Below are positions 17,139 to 26,287 of a DNA stretch of 63,802 bases, one piece after another. The DNA lies in NCBI GenBank assembly GCA_028141885.1, contig JAOIQU010000004.1:1-63802 (forward strand), in the 5' to 3' direction. The DNA is from Flavobacteriales bacterium (lineage in GTDB: Bacteria; Bacteroidota; Bacteroidia; Flavobacteriales; UA16). The notes below the pieces were generated by a model that was not told the DNA's origin, did not search any database, and was given only the letters and a program-made list of their open reading frames with translations. The position numbers and the translations under genes are program-made. Position 1 is the stretch's first letter. The number at the start of each line of letters is the position of its first letter.

Positions 17139-18361
17139 CCCATCGCCACAAACAATCCGGCAATGGTGCCCGACATCAAGTTGGACAACGTCCCAGCCAT
17201 GACCGCCAACAGCCCCATTCTGGCAATGTCCTTGCGGCGTGACGGTGCCATGCCTCCCAACCCACCGAGCAGGATGGCGATGGAACTGAGGTTGGCGAAG
17301 CCGCACAGCGCAAACGAGACGATGGCCTTTGTTTTGGGGGACAGGACCACTTCAGCTCCCTCGGCGAGGTATGGTGCAAAATTCAAGTAGGCCACAAATT
17401 CATTGACGACCAACTTTTGGCCGATGAAGGAACCTGCTGTGACCGCCTCAGCCCATGGAACGCCCAACAAAAATGCAAGCGGGCTGAACAGCCACCCCAG
17501 CAACAATTCGAGGGTCAGTTCTGGCATGCCAAACCATCCACCCACGCCTCCCAACACACCATTGACCACAGCAATCAAGGCCACAAATGCCAGCAACATC
17601 GCGCCGACATTCAGTGCCAACAACAATCCGGACGATGCCCCGTTGGCCGCAGCGTCGATCACGTTGACTGGGGCGTCCTCGTCATCCACCTCCGGCAACT
17701 CCTTCAACGGCGTTTCTGTTTCTGGCATGAGGATTTTGGCGAACAGCAATCCCCCTGGCGCTGACATGAAACACGCTGCGATGAGGTACTCAACAGGAAC
17801 CCCTATCAGGGCGTAGCCCGCCAACGCTGAGCCTGCCACTGACGCCAAGCCACCGACCATCACCGCAAACAACTCCGATTGCGTCATGGTTGCGATGAAA
17901 GGCTTCACCACGAGGGGCGCCTCTGTTTGGCCCACAAAAATGTTGGCTGTGGCACTCATGGACTCCGCGCGCGAGGTGCCCAACACCTTCTGAAGCGCAC
18001 CTCCAATGATCCGGATGATCCACTTCATGATTCCAATGTGATAGAGCACCGCGATCAAGGAGGCAAAGAAGATGATGATCGGCAGCACCTTCAGCGCAAA
18101 CGTGAAGCCAATGCCCTCCGCCACCAAACCGCCAAACAAAAACCCGATGCCCGCATCGCCGTATGAAAGGAGTTGATTCACCCCTTCTGTCATGGAGGCC
18201 AACAACTGCTGCCCCCAAGAAACCTTGAGCACGAACGCCCCAAGGCCAAATTGAATGGCAAAAGCCCCTGCAACCGTGCGCCACGAAATGGCCTGGCGAT
18301 TCCTTGAAAACGCATAGGCCATGCCCAAAAGCACGCCCATGCCCACAATGCTCATCAACAT
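17135..18361 (-). CDS. nupC: Concentrative nucleoside transporter (CNT/NupC family)
   Basis: Imports nucleosides with a cation gradient across the inner membrane. The 408-residue protein is strongly hydrophobic with about ten segments, and contains the CNT blocks SWGQQLLASMTEGVNQLLSY, MGQTEAPL-type sequence (NIFVGQTEAPLVVKPF), MTQSELFAVMVGGLASVAGS and the C-terminal FALCGFANLSSIAILLGGLG. It is the first gene of a nupC-deoA unit, with cytidine deaminase encoded 2 kb away beyond asnB. The start ATG at 18361 has a TAGCTTGC element 4 bases upstream. Confidence 0.93.
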   Translation of the reverse strand: MLMSIVGMGVLLGMAYAFSRNRQAISWRTVAGAFAIQFGLGAFVLKVSWGQQLLASMTEGVNQLLSYGDAGIGFLFGGLVAEGIGFTFALKVLPIIIFFASLIAVLYHIGIMKWIIRIIGGALQKVLGTSRAESMSATANIFVGQTEAPLVVKPFIATMTQSELFAVMVGGLASVAGSALAGYALIGVPVEYLIAACFMSAPGGLLFAKILMPETETPLKELPEVDDEDAPVNVIDAAANGASSGLLLALNVGAMLLAFVALIAVVNGVLGGVGGWFGMPELTLELLLGWLFSPLAFLLGVPWAEAVTAGSFIGQKLVVNEFVAYLNFAPYLAEGAEVVLSPKTKAIVSFALCGFANLSSIAILLGGLGGMAPSRRKDIARMGLLAVMAGTLSNLMSGTIAGLFVAMG

Positions 18362-18365
18362 GTCG

Positions 18366-18373
18366 GCAAGCTA
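18366..18373 (-). promoter_or_regulatory. Putative -7 element (TAGCTTGC) of nupC
   Basis: TAnnTT core, 4 bases before the ATG of the nucleoside transporter gene. Confidence 0.4.
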
Positions 18374-18430
18374 ACTCGGAATTCGTATCTTCCATTGGCG
18401 CGGTAGAAATGGCTCCGCAGTCCCTTCAAT

Positions 18431-18438
18431 CTCTTTTG
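18431..18438 (+). promoter_or_regulatory. Putative -7 element (CTCTTTTG) of asnB
   Basis: It keeps the TTTG half of TAnnTTTG and ends 4 bases before the asnB ATG. The TA half is missing. Another candidate, TATCTTCC, lies further upstream. Confidence 0.3.
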
Positions 18439-18442
18439 AATC

Positions 18443-20131
18443 ATGTGCTCAATCACTGCACTGCTTGGTCTCACGCAAAGCACCGAAGGACATCGCGACG
18501 CGGTGCTCAGGGCGTCGTCACGACAACATCACCGTGGACCCGATTGGTCTGGGGTGGTGCAAACGGACCATGCTGTTCTTGCTCATGAGCGACTGGCCAT
18601 CGTCGACGTCGCAAGCGGATCACAACCCCTTCGAGACCCTGAAAACGGAAACCTGTTGGCGGTCAATGGAGAAATCTACAACCACCGTGCGCTGAAGAAA
18701 GGGGCATTGAAAGATTGCTCGTTCACCACAGCCTCCGATTGTGAGGTCATCCTGCCTTTGTATGCCAAACACGGGGCCGACTTGGTGGATCACCTAGAAG
18801 GCATGTACGCCTTCGTTCTGCACGAACCAGAATCGGGAAAATGGTTGGTGGGGAGAGACCCGATTGGCATCATCCCGCTTTACTACGGCAGAGATGGAGA
18901 CGGCCATACTTGGATTGCTTCGGAAATGAAGGCGATTGAAGACGTCTGCCTGGAAGTCCAGCCGTTTCCTCCAGGACACACGATGTCTGATGCAGACATG
19001 GGTCCGGTGAAACGATACGAGCGCGATTGGATGGACTGGCACACCTTGCCCCAAAACCCCTACCGCCCCGAAGAACTTCACAACCAATTGGACCGAGCCG
19101 TTCAATCGCATTTGATGGGCGACGTGCCTTACGGCTTGCTCATTTCCGGTGGGCTCGACTCGTCTGTGGTGGCGGCCTTGGCCATGCGGCATGCCCAACA
19201 AAGGGTGGACGACGACAACGCTTCCCAAGCGTGGTGGCCGAACGTGCACAGCTTCGCCATTGGGCTCGAGGGCAGTCCCGACCTCGCTGCCGCGGAAGAG
19301 GTGGCAGAATTCATCGGGACCACACACCACGGCTTAACGTACACGATCCAAGAGGGTATCGACGCCCTGAGCGACGTCATCAAACACATCGAGACCTACG
19401 ACGTCACCACCATCCGCGCGTCCACCCCCATGTACTTGATGGCGCGACGCATTCGAACCATGGGCATCAAGATGGTGCTCAGCGGCGAGGGAGCTGATGA
19501 ATTGTTTGGAGGGTACCTCTACTTCCACCTGGCACCTGATGCCAAAGAGTTCCATGAGGAGACCGTGCGCAAAGTGCTGGACCTGCACAAATACGATTGT
19601 GCACGCGCCAACAAGAGCATGATGGCTTGGGGCATCGAAGCGCGGGTGCCCTTCCTTGACACCACCTTCATCGACTACGCCATGCGACTGGATCCCAACG
19701 TGAAAATGGCAGGTGATGGGAAACTTGAAAAGGAACCGATTCGCAAGGCATTTGAGGGGCTCCTTCCTGAGCGGATTTTGCGACGTCAGAAAGAACAATT
19801 TTCCGATGGCGTGGGATACATGTGGATTGACACGCTGAAAGCCCAGGCCGAGGCTCGCGTGTCAGACCAAGATTTGGCCCAAGCCGCGTCACGCTTCCCC
19901 ATCAATCCACCAACCACCAAAGAGGGATACTGGTACCGTGACATGTTCGAATCCCATTTCCCATCGGCGTCGGCGGCCTCCACGGTGCCCGGAGGAAAAT
20001 CCGTGGCGTGCAGCACCGAAAAGGCCTTGGAGTGGGACATTCGACTCCAAAACGTGGTCGACCCATCTGGACGGGCAGTCACCGATGTGCACACCGATGG
20101 CTACTACGCGCCTGAAGCGGCACAACCTTGA
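18443..20131 (+). CDS. asnB: Asparagine synthase (glutamine-hydrolysing)
   Basis: Makes asparagine from aspartate, ATP and glutamine-derived ammonia. The 562-residue protein is of normal AsnB length. After Met1 comes the glutaminase nucleophile Cys2 (MCSITALLGL), then NGEIYNH, and the synthetase PP-loop SGGLDSSVVA at about 235. SGEGADELFGGYLYF and the C-terminal RRQKEQFSDGVGYMWID are typical. The reading frame ends exactly where the convergent cdd gene ends (20131/20132), leaving no space for a terminator between them. Confidence 0.96.
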   Translation: MCSITALLGLTQSTEGHRDAVLRASSRQHHRGPDWSGVVQTDHAVLAHERLAIVDVASGSQPLRDPENGNLLAVNGEIYNHRALKKGALKDCSFTTASDCEVILPLYAKHGADLVDHLEGMYAFVLHEPESGKWLVGRDPIGIIPLYYGRDGDGHTWIASEMKAIEDVCLEVQPFPPGHTMSDADMGPVKRYERDWMDWHTLPQNPYRPEELHNQLDRAVQSHLMGDVPYGLLISGGLDSSVVAALAMRHAQQRVDDDNASQAWWPNVHSFAIGLEGSPDLAAAEEVAEFIGTTHHGLTYTIQEGIDALSDVIKHIETYDVTTIRASTPMYLMARRIRTMGIKMVLSGEGADELFGGYLYFHLAPDAKEFHEETVRKVLDLHKYDCARANKSMMAWGIEARVPFLDTTFIDYAMRLDPNVKMAGDGKLEKEPIRKAFEGLLPERILRRQKEQFSDGVGYMWIDTLKAQAEARVSDQDLAQAASRFPINPPTTKEGYWYRDMFESHFPSASAASTVPGGKSVACSTEKALEWDIRLQNVVDPSGRAVTDVHTDGYYAPEAAQP

Positions 20132-20647
20132 TCAGTCGCCGTCGGAAGGCTCGTTCGAAACACCAAGTCCCTTCGCCTCAAAAGCGAAAGGCATGAGGTT
20201 GACGGCACTTTCTGAAATCATGACGGCTTCGTCTCTGACCTGCAGCAGCACCCTCATGGCTCGGCCCTGACGGCGTTCGGCTTCCACCAAGACTTGACGA
20301 CACCCGCCGCATGGCATAAATGCATCTGAGATGGCATTGGCGGATGGCGAAACAATCGCCAGGGCGGTCATCACGGCCCCGGGGTACTGGGCCCCAGCCG
20401 CAAACATGGCTACCCGCTCGCCGCACATCCCGGAAGGGTACGCCATGTTTTCTTGGTTGCTGCCCAAGACCACAGTGCCATCTTCTAACCTGACGGCCCC
20501 ACCCACGTGAAATTGGCTGTACGGCGCATAGGCATTGGCCGCTGCTTCATGGGCCTTGTTCAGCAACTCACGGTCTTCGAGAGGCAAGTCCTGAGGGGAC
20601 CACACCTGCAGGGTGCTCTTCCACGCTCTGATTTGGGGTTCTGCCAT
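20132..20647 (-). CDS. cdd: Cytidine deaminase
   Basis: Deaminates cytidine and deoxycytidine to uridine forms in pyrimidine salvage. The 171-residue protein has YAPYSQFHVGGAV, the zinc/catalytic MCGERVAMF (Cys and Glu; the usual CAERVA has Ala at the second place, here Gly) and PCGGCRQVL (two zinc Cys). The C-terminus is longer than in B. subtilis Cdd (136 residues), mainly through an N-terminal extension. It is functionally tied to the nupC-deoA unit at 15795-18361, though asnB lies between them. A TAACTTCT element is 4 bases before its ATG. Confidence 0.93.
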   Translation of the reverse strand: MAEPQIRAWKSTLQVWSPQDLPLEDRELLNKAHEAAANAYAPYSQFHVGGAVRLEDGTVVLGSNQENMAYPSGMCGERVAMFAAGAQYPGAVMTALAIVSPSANAISDAFMPCGGCRQVLVEAERRQGRAMRVLLQVRDEAVMISESAVNLMPFAFEAKGLGVSNEPSDGD

Positions 20648-20651
20648 GGGC

Positions 20652-20659
20652 AGAAGTTA
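20652..20659 (-). promoter_or_regulatory. Putative -7 element (TAACTTCT) of cdd
   Basis: TAnnTT core, 4 bases before the cdd ATG. It overlaps the last codon of the upstream metalloprotease gene. Confidence 0.4.
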
Positions 20660-23600
20660 CAGACATTCAGAGCCAAACGCAGAGAGCAGAACCAGAACAT
20701 CGTCTACCGTCACAAAACCGTCGCCGGTGATGTCGGCAGAGCAGTTCGCCGTACACCCGAAATCCGCCAACACAAGCAGCACGTCACCGACCTCCACGGT
20801 ATTGTTGTCGTTCAAGTCTTCAATGCACTGCGAAGTGCCGTCGCAATTGAATCCAGGATCTGGGTAGAAGCACGCACCTGGGTCGGTGGCTGCTGCGTCG
20901 TAGTTGCATGCGGTGTCGTCCTGACAACCTTCCACTTCAAGCTGGTCGCAAACACCATCCCCATCGCTATCCAAATTGCATTCCCCTGCGCAGTTGTAGT
21001 ACTGCACGGGGAAAGTGCAAGAGCCGTCGTCCACATTGGCGGAAGCGTTGTAGTTGCACGCCGCGGCATTGGTGCAACCTGCAATGCTGTCAATGCAGGA
21101 GCCATCGTCTTCTGTGGCTTGTGGGTTGTAGTTGACAGCCGTGGGGTCTGTACACCCTGGAATGGACGGCGAATCCAAGCAGAATTCCGCAGTGGTTATC
21201 GCGCCGAATTCCCCTCCCGAGGCGAGGACATTGCCTCCAGATGTCAATTCGAAGGATCCTTGACCGTACGAACAACAAATGCCGTCTCCGTAACTGTCGT
21301 TGACCGTCAACGTGTAACAGCCATAGGGCAAGCACGTGGTCTCAGAGTAGGATGTCCCAGAAGTGGCATAGGGGCCTCCTGACCAAACGGTTTCACCGCC
21401 AGCGTCGGTGACCGTCCATGTGGTCTCACCTGGGTAGTTGTCCGTCAGGACAGTCATCGTGACGTCACCGCCTGATGTGGTTTCAAATGACGTGGTGTAG
21501 TCGTTGTTGGAGAGGTTCTCATCCGTTGCCCCGGTCAATTGCACCGACGCGTTGGCCACGTGAGCACCATCAGCGAGGGCCACACAGGCACCCGCATCGC
21601 AGAACTCGACGTCCACACTTTCTCCGCTGCCGATCGTGCCTGTCCAGTTCACCACCAACGGCGTGCCCCCGTCGATTTCGAGGGTCACGGTGAACGCATT
21701 GACCACTTGCTGCCCCAAATTGAACACCGTCACCTGGGGATTGAGGACGCTTTCACAGATGCCAGGGTTCAACCCTTGCGCTGAAGCAATGGCCAAATCG
21801 TAATCGATGTCTCCAGCGCCTGGCGTGATGCTGAAATTCGCATTGCTGATGTCGAAGAAGACGTTGTTGCTGGCCTTCACCTTGATCCTGGCTTGAGACG
21901 TCGTCACGTTGGGCACAAGCACGGACGCACTTCCGTCGTTGGGCGTGCCAGCGACAAGCAATGTCGGGAACGTGTACCCCCCATCTGTACTGAGAAAAAT
22001 GTCGACTGAAGTGCAGTTGACGCCATTGCCATTGGTCCCTGCGACGTCCCAGCTCACAGGCAATTGGGTGTTGCCCACCACCGTTCCACCGCCGTTGGGC
22101 GCCTGAACCAAAAACGGACCGGCATTGGCCGTGACGTTCAAGGTTTTAAGGTCATCAGCAAATCCACCTCCCCCAGCGCGGTTGTCGCGAATGGAGCACT
22201 TGAATTGAAGACCGCGCGTGTAGGTGGGCAGGTGTTCGCCGATGGTCGTCGTGTTGTTGACCAAATCTTGAAGGCGTGGAAAGGTTCGCGTAGGCGATGT
22301 GGTCGAAGAGAACGACCTGAAAATGGGCTGGTTGCCCGAAGGGTTGGTGAGGTTGTTGTCTCCTGACGCTGTGGAAGGACCCAAATCGTATTGCTCCCAA
22401 TTGTAGGTCACCGCGTCGCCATCCGGATCTGAACCCGTGGCCGTCAATTCGAAGGGAGTTGAAATCGGAATGGTCAATCCATCAACACCCCCACTCACCG
22501 TTGGAATGCCGTTGCCGGTGGCAGAAGTGGACGCACACGTGTTGCCGTTGCCGTTGACCGTGAACGCCACCATCTCGTTGATGCTGTGGTTGTGGAAATG
22601 GTCGTCAGAATTGCTCTGCAAGTTGGGCGCGCAAATGCCTGCATAGCCCATGATGGTTGAGGCTGAACCTGGCTCATAGGCCGCTGAGGACGCCCGGTTG
22701 CAGCTGTTGTTTTGGGTGTGGTTGCCGCCATATTGGTGCCCCATTTCATGCGCAACGTAGTCCACATCAAAGGGGTCACCCACAGGCGCACCTTGTCCTG
22801 TGACCCCGCCGGCCTTGCTGCTTCCGCATGGCGATTGCAAGTAGGCCACACCACCTCCACCGGTGGAATACACGTGCCCGATGTCATAATTGGAAGAACC
22901 AATGACGCTGTTGCATGTGTTGATGTTTTGAGAGAGCATGGAGCCCCCGTTGCTGTTGGTGTAAGGGTCGTTGCTGCCATTCAGGAAGATCAATTGATCG
23001 TTGTTGGGCACCAGCTCCATCGTGAGACAGACGTCACGCTCAAACAGACCATTGACACGCGCCATGGAGGTGTTCATCGCCGCGAGTACACTGGAAACTG
23101 TGCCGCCATGGAATTGGGCATATTCCCCTGTGCAGGCCAACGCCAAACGGTACGTGCGAAGGTTTGCCCCGTTGTCCACCCTGTTTTGTGGCATGATCGA
23201 CCCTCCCATCATTTTGACCTGCTTGCCGCCTTCAACATCCTTAGTCACAGTACTGGGCTTTGAACCGGGAACCTCCAAGGCCATGCATCCAGACATCTGC
23301 TTGGACGTGCTCGCATAAAAGTCTGAACGGGTGTACACAATCACTGTTTCTCGGTCGTTGGGGCGATAAGGGTCGATGTACACCGTTTCGCCTTCCGCCA
23401 AAATCATGGCATGGAACCCTTGCGGGGTCAAATCGAAACGCCCCGTGAATTCTGGGTGGGTCACCCCCTGCCCTGCAAACACTTGAATTTCAGGAAACTT
23501 CCGAGCCAAAGCTGGCGCCATGATGGGACTGTTCACCACCGTAAATTCCTCCATGGTGCCGTCAGGCATTGGAAGGGTCAAGGTGAGGGAAGAATTCCGT

Positions 23601-23824
23601 GCCTCGGTGGCTGCGCCTTGAGGAGCGCGCGACAACCATTGCTCCAAGGATTGCACATCCAGGTTGTAAGCCTTGAACTGTGAAACCTCGATGGTGGGAT
23701 AATCTGACCTGCGACCTGTGTTCTCAGACCAAAACGATCCCTGCGCGAAAGCCGTGAGAGAAGTCAGGAAGATGGCAGAGAGCGCCGCAAGGCGTTTTGG
23801 GGAGAGTATAGTATGGTTCATCAC
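20657..23824 (-). CDS. Secreted M12-type (reprolysin-like) zinc metalloprotease with Cys-rich repeats and dockerin-like tail
   Basis: The 1055-residue protein has a signal peptide (ends AFAQ), a long propeptide (about 30-220), and a metzincin domain with HEMGHQYGGNH (359-369) and Met-turn IMGYAG (391-396). Ig/PKD-like and CARDB-like domains follow, then a [15 protein letters not shown] module nearly the same as one in the M43 protease at 2126, three GCT repeats and a CxEDLNDNN dockerin-like tail with four cysteines. It ends in FGSECL and has no T9SS type A domain. Role: an exported protease. A 36-base gap separates it from the gene upstream on the same strand. The second Met (23821) could be the start. 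Confidence 0.9.
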   Translation of the reverse strand: MMNHTILSPKRLAALSAIFLTSLTAFAQGSFWSENTGRRSDYPTIEVSQFKAYNLDVQSLEQWLSRAPQGAATEARNSSLTLTLPMPDGTMEEFTVVNSPIMAPALARKFPEIQVFAGQGVTHPEFTGRFDLTPQGFHAMILAEGETVYIDPYRPNDRETVIVYTRSDFYASTSKQMSGCMALEVPGSKPSTVTKDVEGGKQVKMMGGSIMPQNRVDNGANLRTYRLALACTGEYAQFHGGTVSSVLAAMNTSMARVNGLFERDVCLTMELVPNNDQLIFLNGSNDPYTNSNGGSMLSQNINTCNSVIGSSNYDIGHVYSTGGGGVAYLQSPCGSSKAGGVTGQGAPVGDPFDVDYVAHEMGHQYGGNHTQNNSCNRASSAAYEPGSASTIMGYAGICAPNLQSNSDDHFHNHSINEMVAFTVNGNGNTCASTSATGNGIPTVSGGVDGLTIPISTPFELTATGSDPDGDAVTYNWEQYDLGPSTASGDNNLTNPSGNQPIFRSFSSTTSPTRTFPRLQDLVNNTTTIGEHLPTYTRGLQFKCSIRDNRAGGGGFADDLKTLNVTANAGPFLVQAPNGGGTVVGNTQLPVSWDVAGTNGNGVNCTSVDIFLSTDGGYTFPTLLVAGTPNDGSASVLVPNVTTSQARIKVKASNNVFFDISNANFSITPGAGDIDYDLAIASAQGLNPGICESVLNPQVTVFNLGQQVVNAFTVTLEIDGGTPLVVNWTGTIGSGESVDVEFCDAGACVALADGAHVANASVQLTGATDENLSNNDYTTSFETTSGGDVTMTVLTDNYPGETTWTVTDAGGETVWSGGPYATSGTSYSETTCLPYGCYTLTVNDSYGDGICCSYGQGSFELTSGGNVLASGGEFGAITTAEFCLDSPSIPGCTDPTAVNYNPQATEDDGSCIDSIAGCTNAAACNYNASANVDDGSCTFPVQYYNCAGECNLDSDGDGVCDQLEVEGCQDDTACNYDAAATDPGACFYPDPGFNCDGTSQCIEDLNDNNTVEVGDVLLVLADFGCTANCSADITGDGFVTVDDVLVLLSAFGSECL

Positions 23825-23860
23825 AACAGTTTTGATTCAATTCAACGACTCAACAGAGAA

Positions 23861-24190
23861 TCAGCTTCGCTTCGGCTCTGCGAAGACGGCGGTGTATTCC
23901 TTCAGCAGCTCAAGTTGCTCTCGAGCTGGCCCTGGAAGACTCAGAGCCCATCGCTGAAACTCTGCACCAAAGGCCCTTCTGAATTCCGGCGGCTCCTGCA
24001 TCACCTGCTGGTTGAGGCGCTGCAAATTCTTCCGAACATCGCGCAACAGCCGCTCATGCACAACCAGCAGCCGCTGACGGGCAGTCCAGTTGCCAAATCG
24101 CCATGCCACAGAATGCTGGGTCGCCGCTGTCATCAATTCTTCCTGCAACCGTCGCAAGAACTTGTGGTATTTGCCGTTGGGTTCATTCAT
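23861..24190 (-). CDS. Small helical protein of unknown function
   Basis: A basic protein of 109 residues (114 if translation begins at the ATG at 24205) predicted to be mostly helical, rich in Arg, Gln and Leu, with no signal peptide, Cys or known motif. It ends 36 bases before the M12 metalloprotease gene on the same strand and could be its operon partner. The coding case rests on the open frame and on the absence of a better candidate in this stretch. Function not recognised. Confidence 0.5.
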   Translation of the reverse strand: MNEPNGKYHKFLRRLQEELMTAATQHSVAWRFGNWTARQRLLVVHERLLRDVRKNLQRLNQQVMQEPPEFRRAFGAEFQRWALSLPGPAREQLELLKEYTAVFAEPKRS

Positions 24191-24323
24191 GACCTTCTCT
24201 ATCATCGACGGGCGGGCAAACTCGACGTTGCCTCCAAAAGAACCTTTTCTGCTGGTTTCCTGTTCTTGAAAGTATCAGAGATTCTTGCGTTCTTGTCGCT
24301 GTACCACAGAAGATACGAAACAA

Positions 24324-24698
24324 ATGTTGCCCTCCGCCCAAAGCTCCGTCTTGACCATCACATGTATGTTATTGTTGGGTTTGTTGGGGTGCACCTACGA
24401 GGTGGACATGCCACCGGGTCCTTGTGAGACCACAACGGCCATCTCCTTTGCAGGGGACATCCTTCCTCTACTGGACAACCATTGCAACGGATGCCATTCG
24501 GGAGGTGCTCCAAGTGCGGGTTTAGATTTGACTGCCCACTCCACTGTGGCTCAAAGTGCATTGGAGGGAAGTTTGCTGGAGCGATTGCGGTTGCCGGCAA
24601 CCAACATTCGCATGATGCCCCTGGGTGGACAGCCATTGCCTGAATGCGACATCGTCTTGTTTGAATCTTGGGCCTCCGCAGGTGCGCCACAAAACTGA
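24324..24698 (+). CDS. c-type cytochrome lipoprotein
   Basis: A 124-residue protein with a signal sequence ending in a lipobox (LLGC), and a single heme c site CNGCH followed by SGGAPSAGLDLT, with MMPLGG near the end supplying the likely Met ligand. It resembles the small cytochrome domains often called planctomycete-type. It probably sits on the periplasmic face of a membrane and carries electrons. It starts an operon with YceI and a DUF5777 barrel protein. ATG 24324 was chosen over an upstream in-frame start because it gives a clean signal peptide. Confidence 0.85.
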   Translation: MLPSAQSSVLTITCMLLLGLLGCTYEVDMPPGPCETTTAISFAGDILPLLDNHCNGCHSGGAPSAGLDLTAHSTVAQSALEGSLLERLRLPATNIRMMPLGGQPLPECDIVLFESWASAGAPQN

Positions 24699-24706
24699 CC
24701 TTCCGA

Positions 24707-25258
24707 ATGAATCAGCGCAACACCCTTCTCTTTGTCGCCTTGAACCTTTGCCTTGGCATTTCAGCATTGAGTCAGCAATTCATGACCCGCGAAGGACACG
24801 TTCATTTTTTCTCCTCAACGCCAATTGAAGACATCGAGGCTGACAACCATCAGATGAGTGGGTTGTTGGATGCTGCCACGGGGGAATTCGCCTTTCAAAT
24901 CCAAATGCGCGGATTTCACTTCGAGAAGGCCTTGATGGAGGAACACTTCAACGAGAGCTATGTCGAGTCGGATAAGCACCCTAAAGCGACGTTTTTGGGC
25001 CAAATCCAAGACTGGAGCGATGCGTTGTCTGACGGAACGTCTCGAAAGGTTGTGGCCAAAGGATCGTTCAACATTCACGGAGTAGAGCAACCCGCGGACA
25101 TTTCTGGAGAACTGCAATGGACCGGGGAGTCGTGGGCGCTTTCCGCCCAGTTTGACGTCTCCTTGGAAGCCCACAACATCCTAATCCCTGCCGTCGTCAA
25201 AGACAACATCTCCCCTGTCATCGCCGTGGACGTCCACGCAACCTTGAATCCACGATGA
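24707..25258 (+). CDS. YceI-family periplasmic protein
   Basis: A 183-residue protein with a signal peptide (ends SALSQ) and a YceI lipocalin-like domain: it opens GHVHFFSSTPIEDIEADN, contains FHFEKALMEEHFNESYVESD and KHPKATFLG, and ends with an NISPVIAVDVHATL strand. YceI barrels bind long isoprenoid or lipid molecules. The gene starts 8 bases after the cytochrome gene and its stop codon overlaps the start of the next gene (ATGA), so the three are probably one operon. The ligand here is unknown. Confidence 0.9.
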   Translation: MNQRNTLLFVALNLCLGISALSQQFMTREGHVHFFSSTPIEDIEADNHQMSGLLDAATGEFAFQIQMRGFHFEKALMEEHFNESYVESDKHPKATFLGQIQDWSDALSDGTSRKVVAKGSFNIHGVEQPADISGELQWTGESWALSAQFDVSLEAHNILIPAVVKDNISPVIAVDVHATLNPR

Positions 25259-26133
25259 CACTCCATCAACTCACATTCAGCGCATGTCTCCTGTTGGCGA
25301 TGCAATCGCTCTCCGCGCAAGGCCTGTTGGACGCCCTCAACGAAGGTGTCGACGAACCCACCGTGCCCGTGTCTGCCACCTTCAAAGACACCCGCATTGT
25401 CAACGTTCAGAGCAACGAGACACCGGCTGAAGGCGTGCTTCACTTTGTGATCGCGCACAGATTTGGGACCTTGAGCTCAGGCATTTACGATTTGTGGGGC
25501 TTGGACAACGCCCAAATGAGAATGGCCCTCGACTACGGCATCACCGATCGGCTGGCCGTCGGCGTGGCGCGCAACACCTACCAGAAAACGCTCGAAGCCA
25601 ACGTCAAAACGCGCTTGTTGCGACAAAGCACGGGCCCGGAAGCGTTTCCGATCAGTGTGACTTGGTACAGTGTGGCGATGGCAAATGGACTTCGTGTCAG
25701 CGAGGAAGACCAGCCCTACCCCGTTTCTCGAAGATTGAGCTACGTGCATCAGGCAGTGGTGGCGCGTAAGATGTCCGAGAAACTGAGCCTTGCCCTTGTG
25801 CCGTCGTTCGTGCACCGCAACTTCGTCGAGGAAAGCAACGATGCCCATGATCTCTTCTTGATGGGCGTGGGCGGCCGGTACAAACTTGGACCCCGTTTCA
25901 GCGTCAATGGAGAGTACCATCACTTCTTGACGCAAACGTTTGGGGACGCCTTTTCACCGAGTCTCTCCCTCGGTGTGGACATTGAAACCGGAGGTCACGT
26001 GTTCCAGCTTCACATCACGAATGCACGAGGCATGTTCGAGCGGTCGTTCCTCGCAGAACCCGCCGGAAGTTGGGCCGACGGAGACGTGTATTTTGGGTTC
26101 AACTTGAGCCGTGTTTTCACCGTCAAATCCTGA
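25255..26133 (+). CDS. DUF5777 outer membrane beta-barrel-like protein
   Basis: A 292-residue protein with a signal peptide (ends LSAQ). The sequence FKDTRIVNVQSNETPAEGVL followed by HRFGTL and alternating polar/nonpolar strands matches the DUF5777 family of Bacteroidota predicted outer membrane barrels. It is translationally coupled to the YceI gene (ATGA overlap). The repeated occurrence of DUF5777 next to YceI and cytochrome genes, recalled from other Bacteroidota, suggests a common respiratory or lipid-related job, but no function is established. Confidence 0.82.
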   Translation: MTLHQLTFSACLLLAMQSLSAQGLLDALNEGVDEPTVPVSATFKDTRIVNVQSNETPAEGVLHFVIAHRFGTLSSGIYDLWGLDNAQMRMALDYGITDRLAVGVARNTYQKTLEANVKTRLLRQSTGPEAFPISVTWYSVAMANGLRVSEEDQPYPVSRRLSYVHQAVVARKMSEKLSLALVPSFVHRNFVEESNDAHDLFLMGVGGRYKLGPRFSVNGEYHHFLTQTFGDAFSPSLSLGVDIETGGHVFQLHITNARGMFERSFLAEPAGSWADGDVYFGFNLSRVFTVKS

Positions 26134-26138
26134 GGCCC

Positions 26139-26174
26139 TACCTTTGCAGCACGCGGAACGTGATTCCCGCGTGC
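26139..26174 (+). promoter_or_regulatory. TACCTTTG -7 element followed by a hairpin: rhlE leader or operon terminator
   Basis: TACCTTTG (26139-26146) is a perfect TAnnTTTG box. Just after it, GCACGCGG (26149-26156) pairs with CCGCGTGC (26167-26174), and GTGTTT follows. If the box is used, the helicase mRNA has a leader of about 135 bases that begins with this hairpin. Otherwise the hairpin may terminate the upstream operon. Confidence 0.45.
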
Positions 26175-26287
26175 GTGTTTCACCGCGGTCGGCACGCCCC
26201 CTTTGAAGTTTGCACGAGGCAGAACGAAGGCTTGACAGATCCGGTGCGTAAGCCACAACGTTTGATTCGTGGCATCATCCTTTTCTC

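Noticed and set aside
19945..19960. GTTCGAATCCC resembling a tRNA T-arm
   Set aside because: It lies within asnB coding sequence and no acceptor stem or anticodon arm is found around it.
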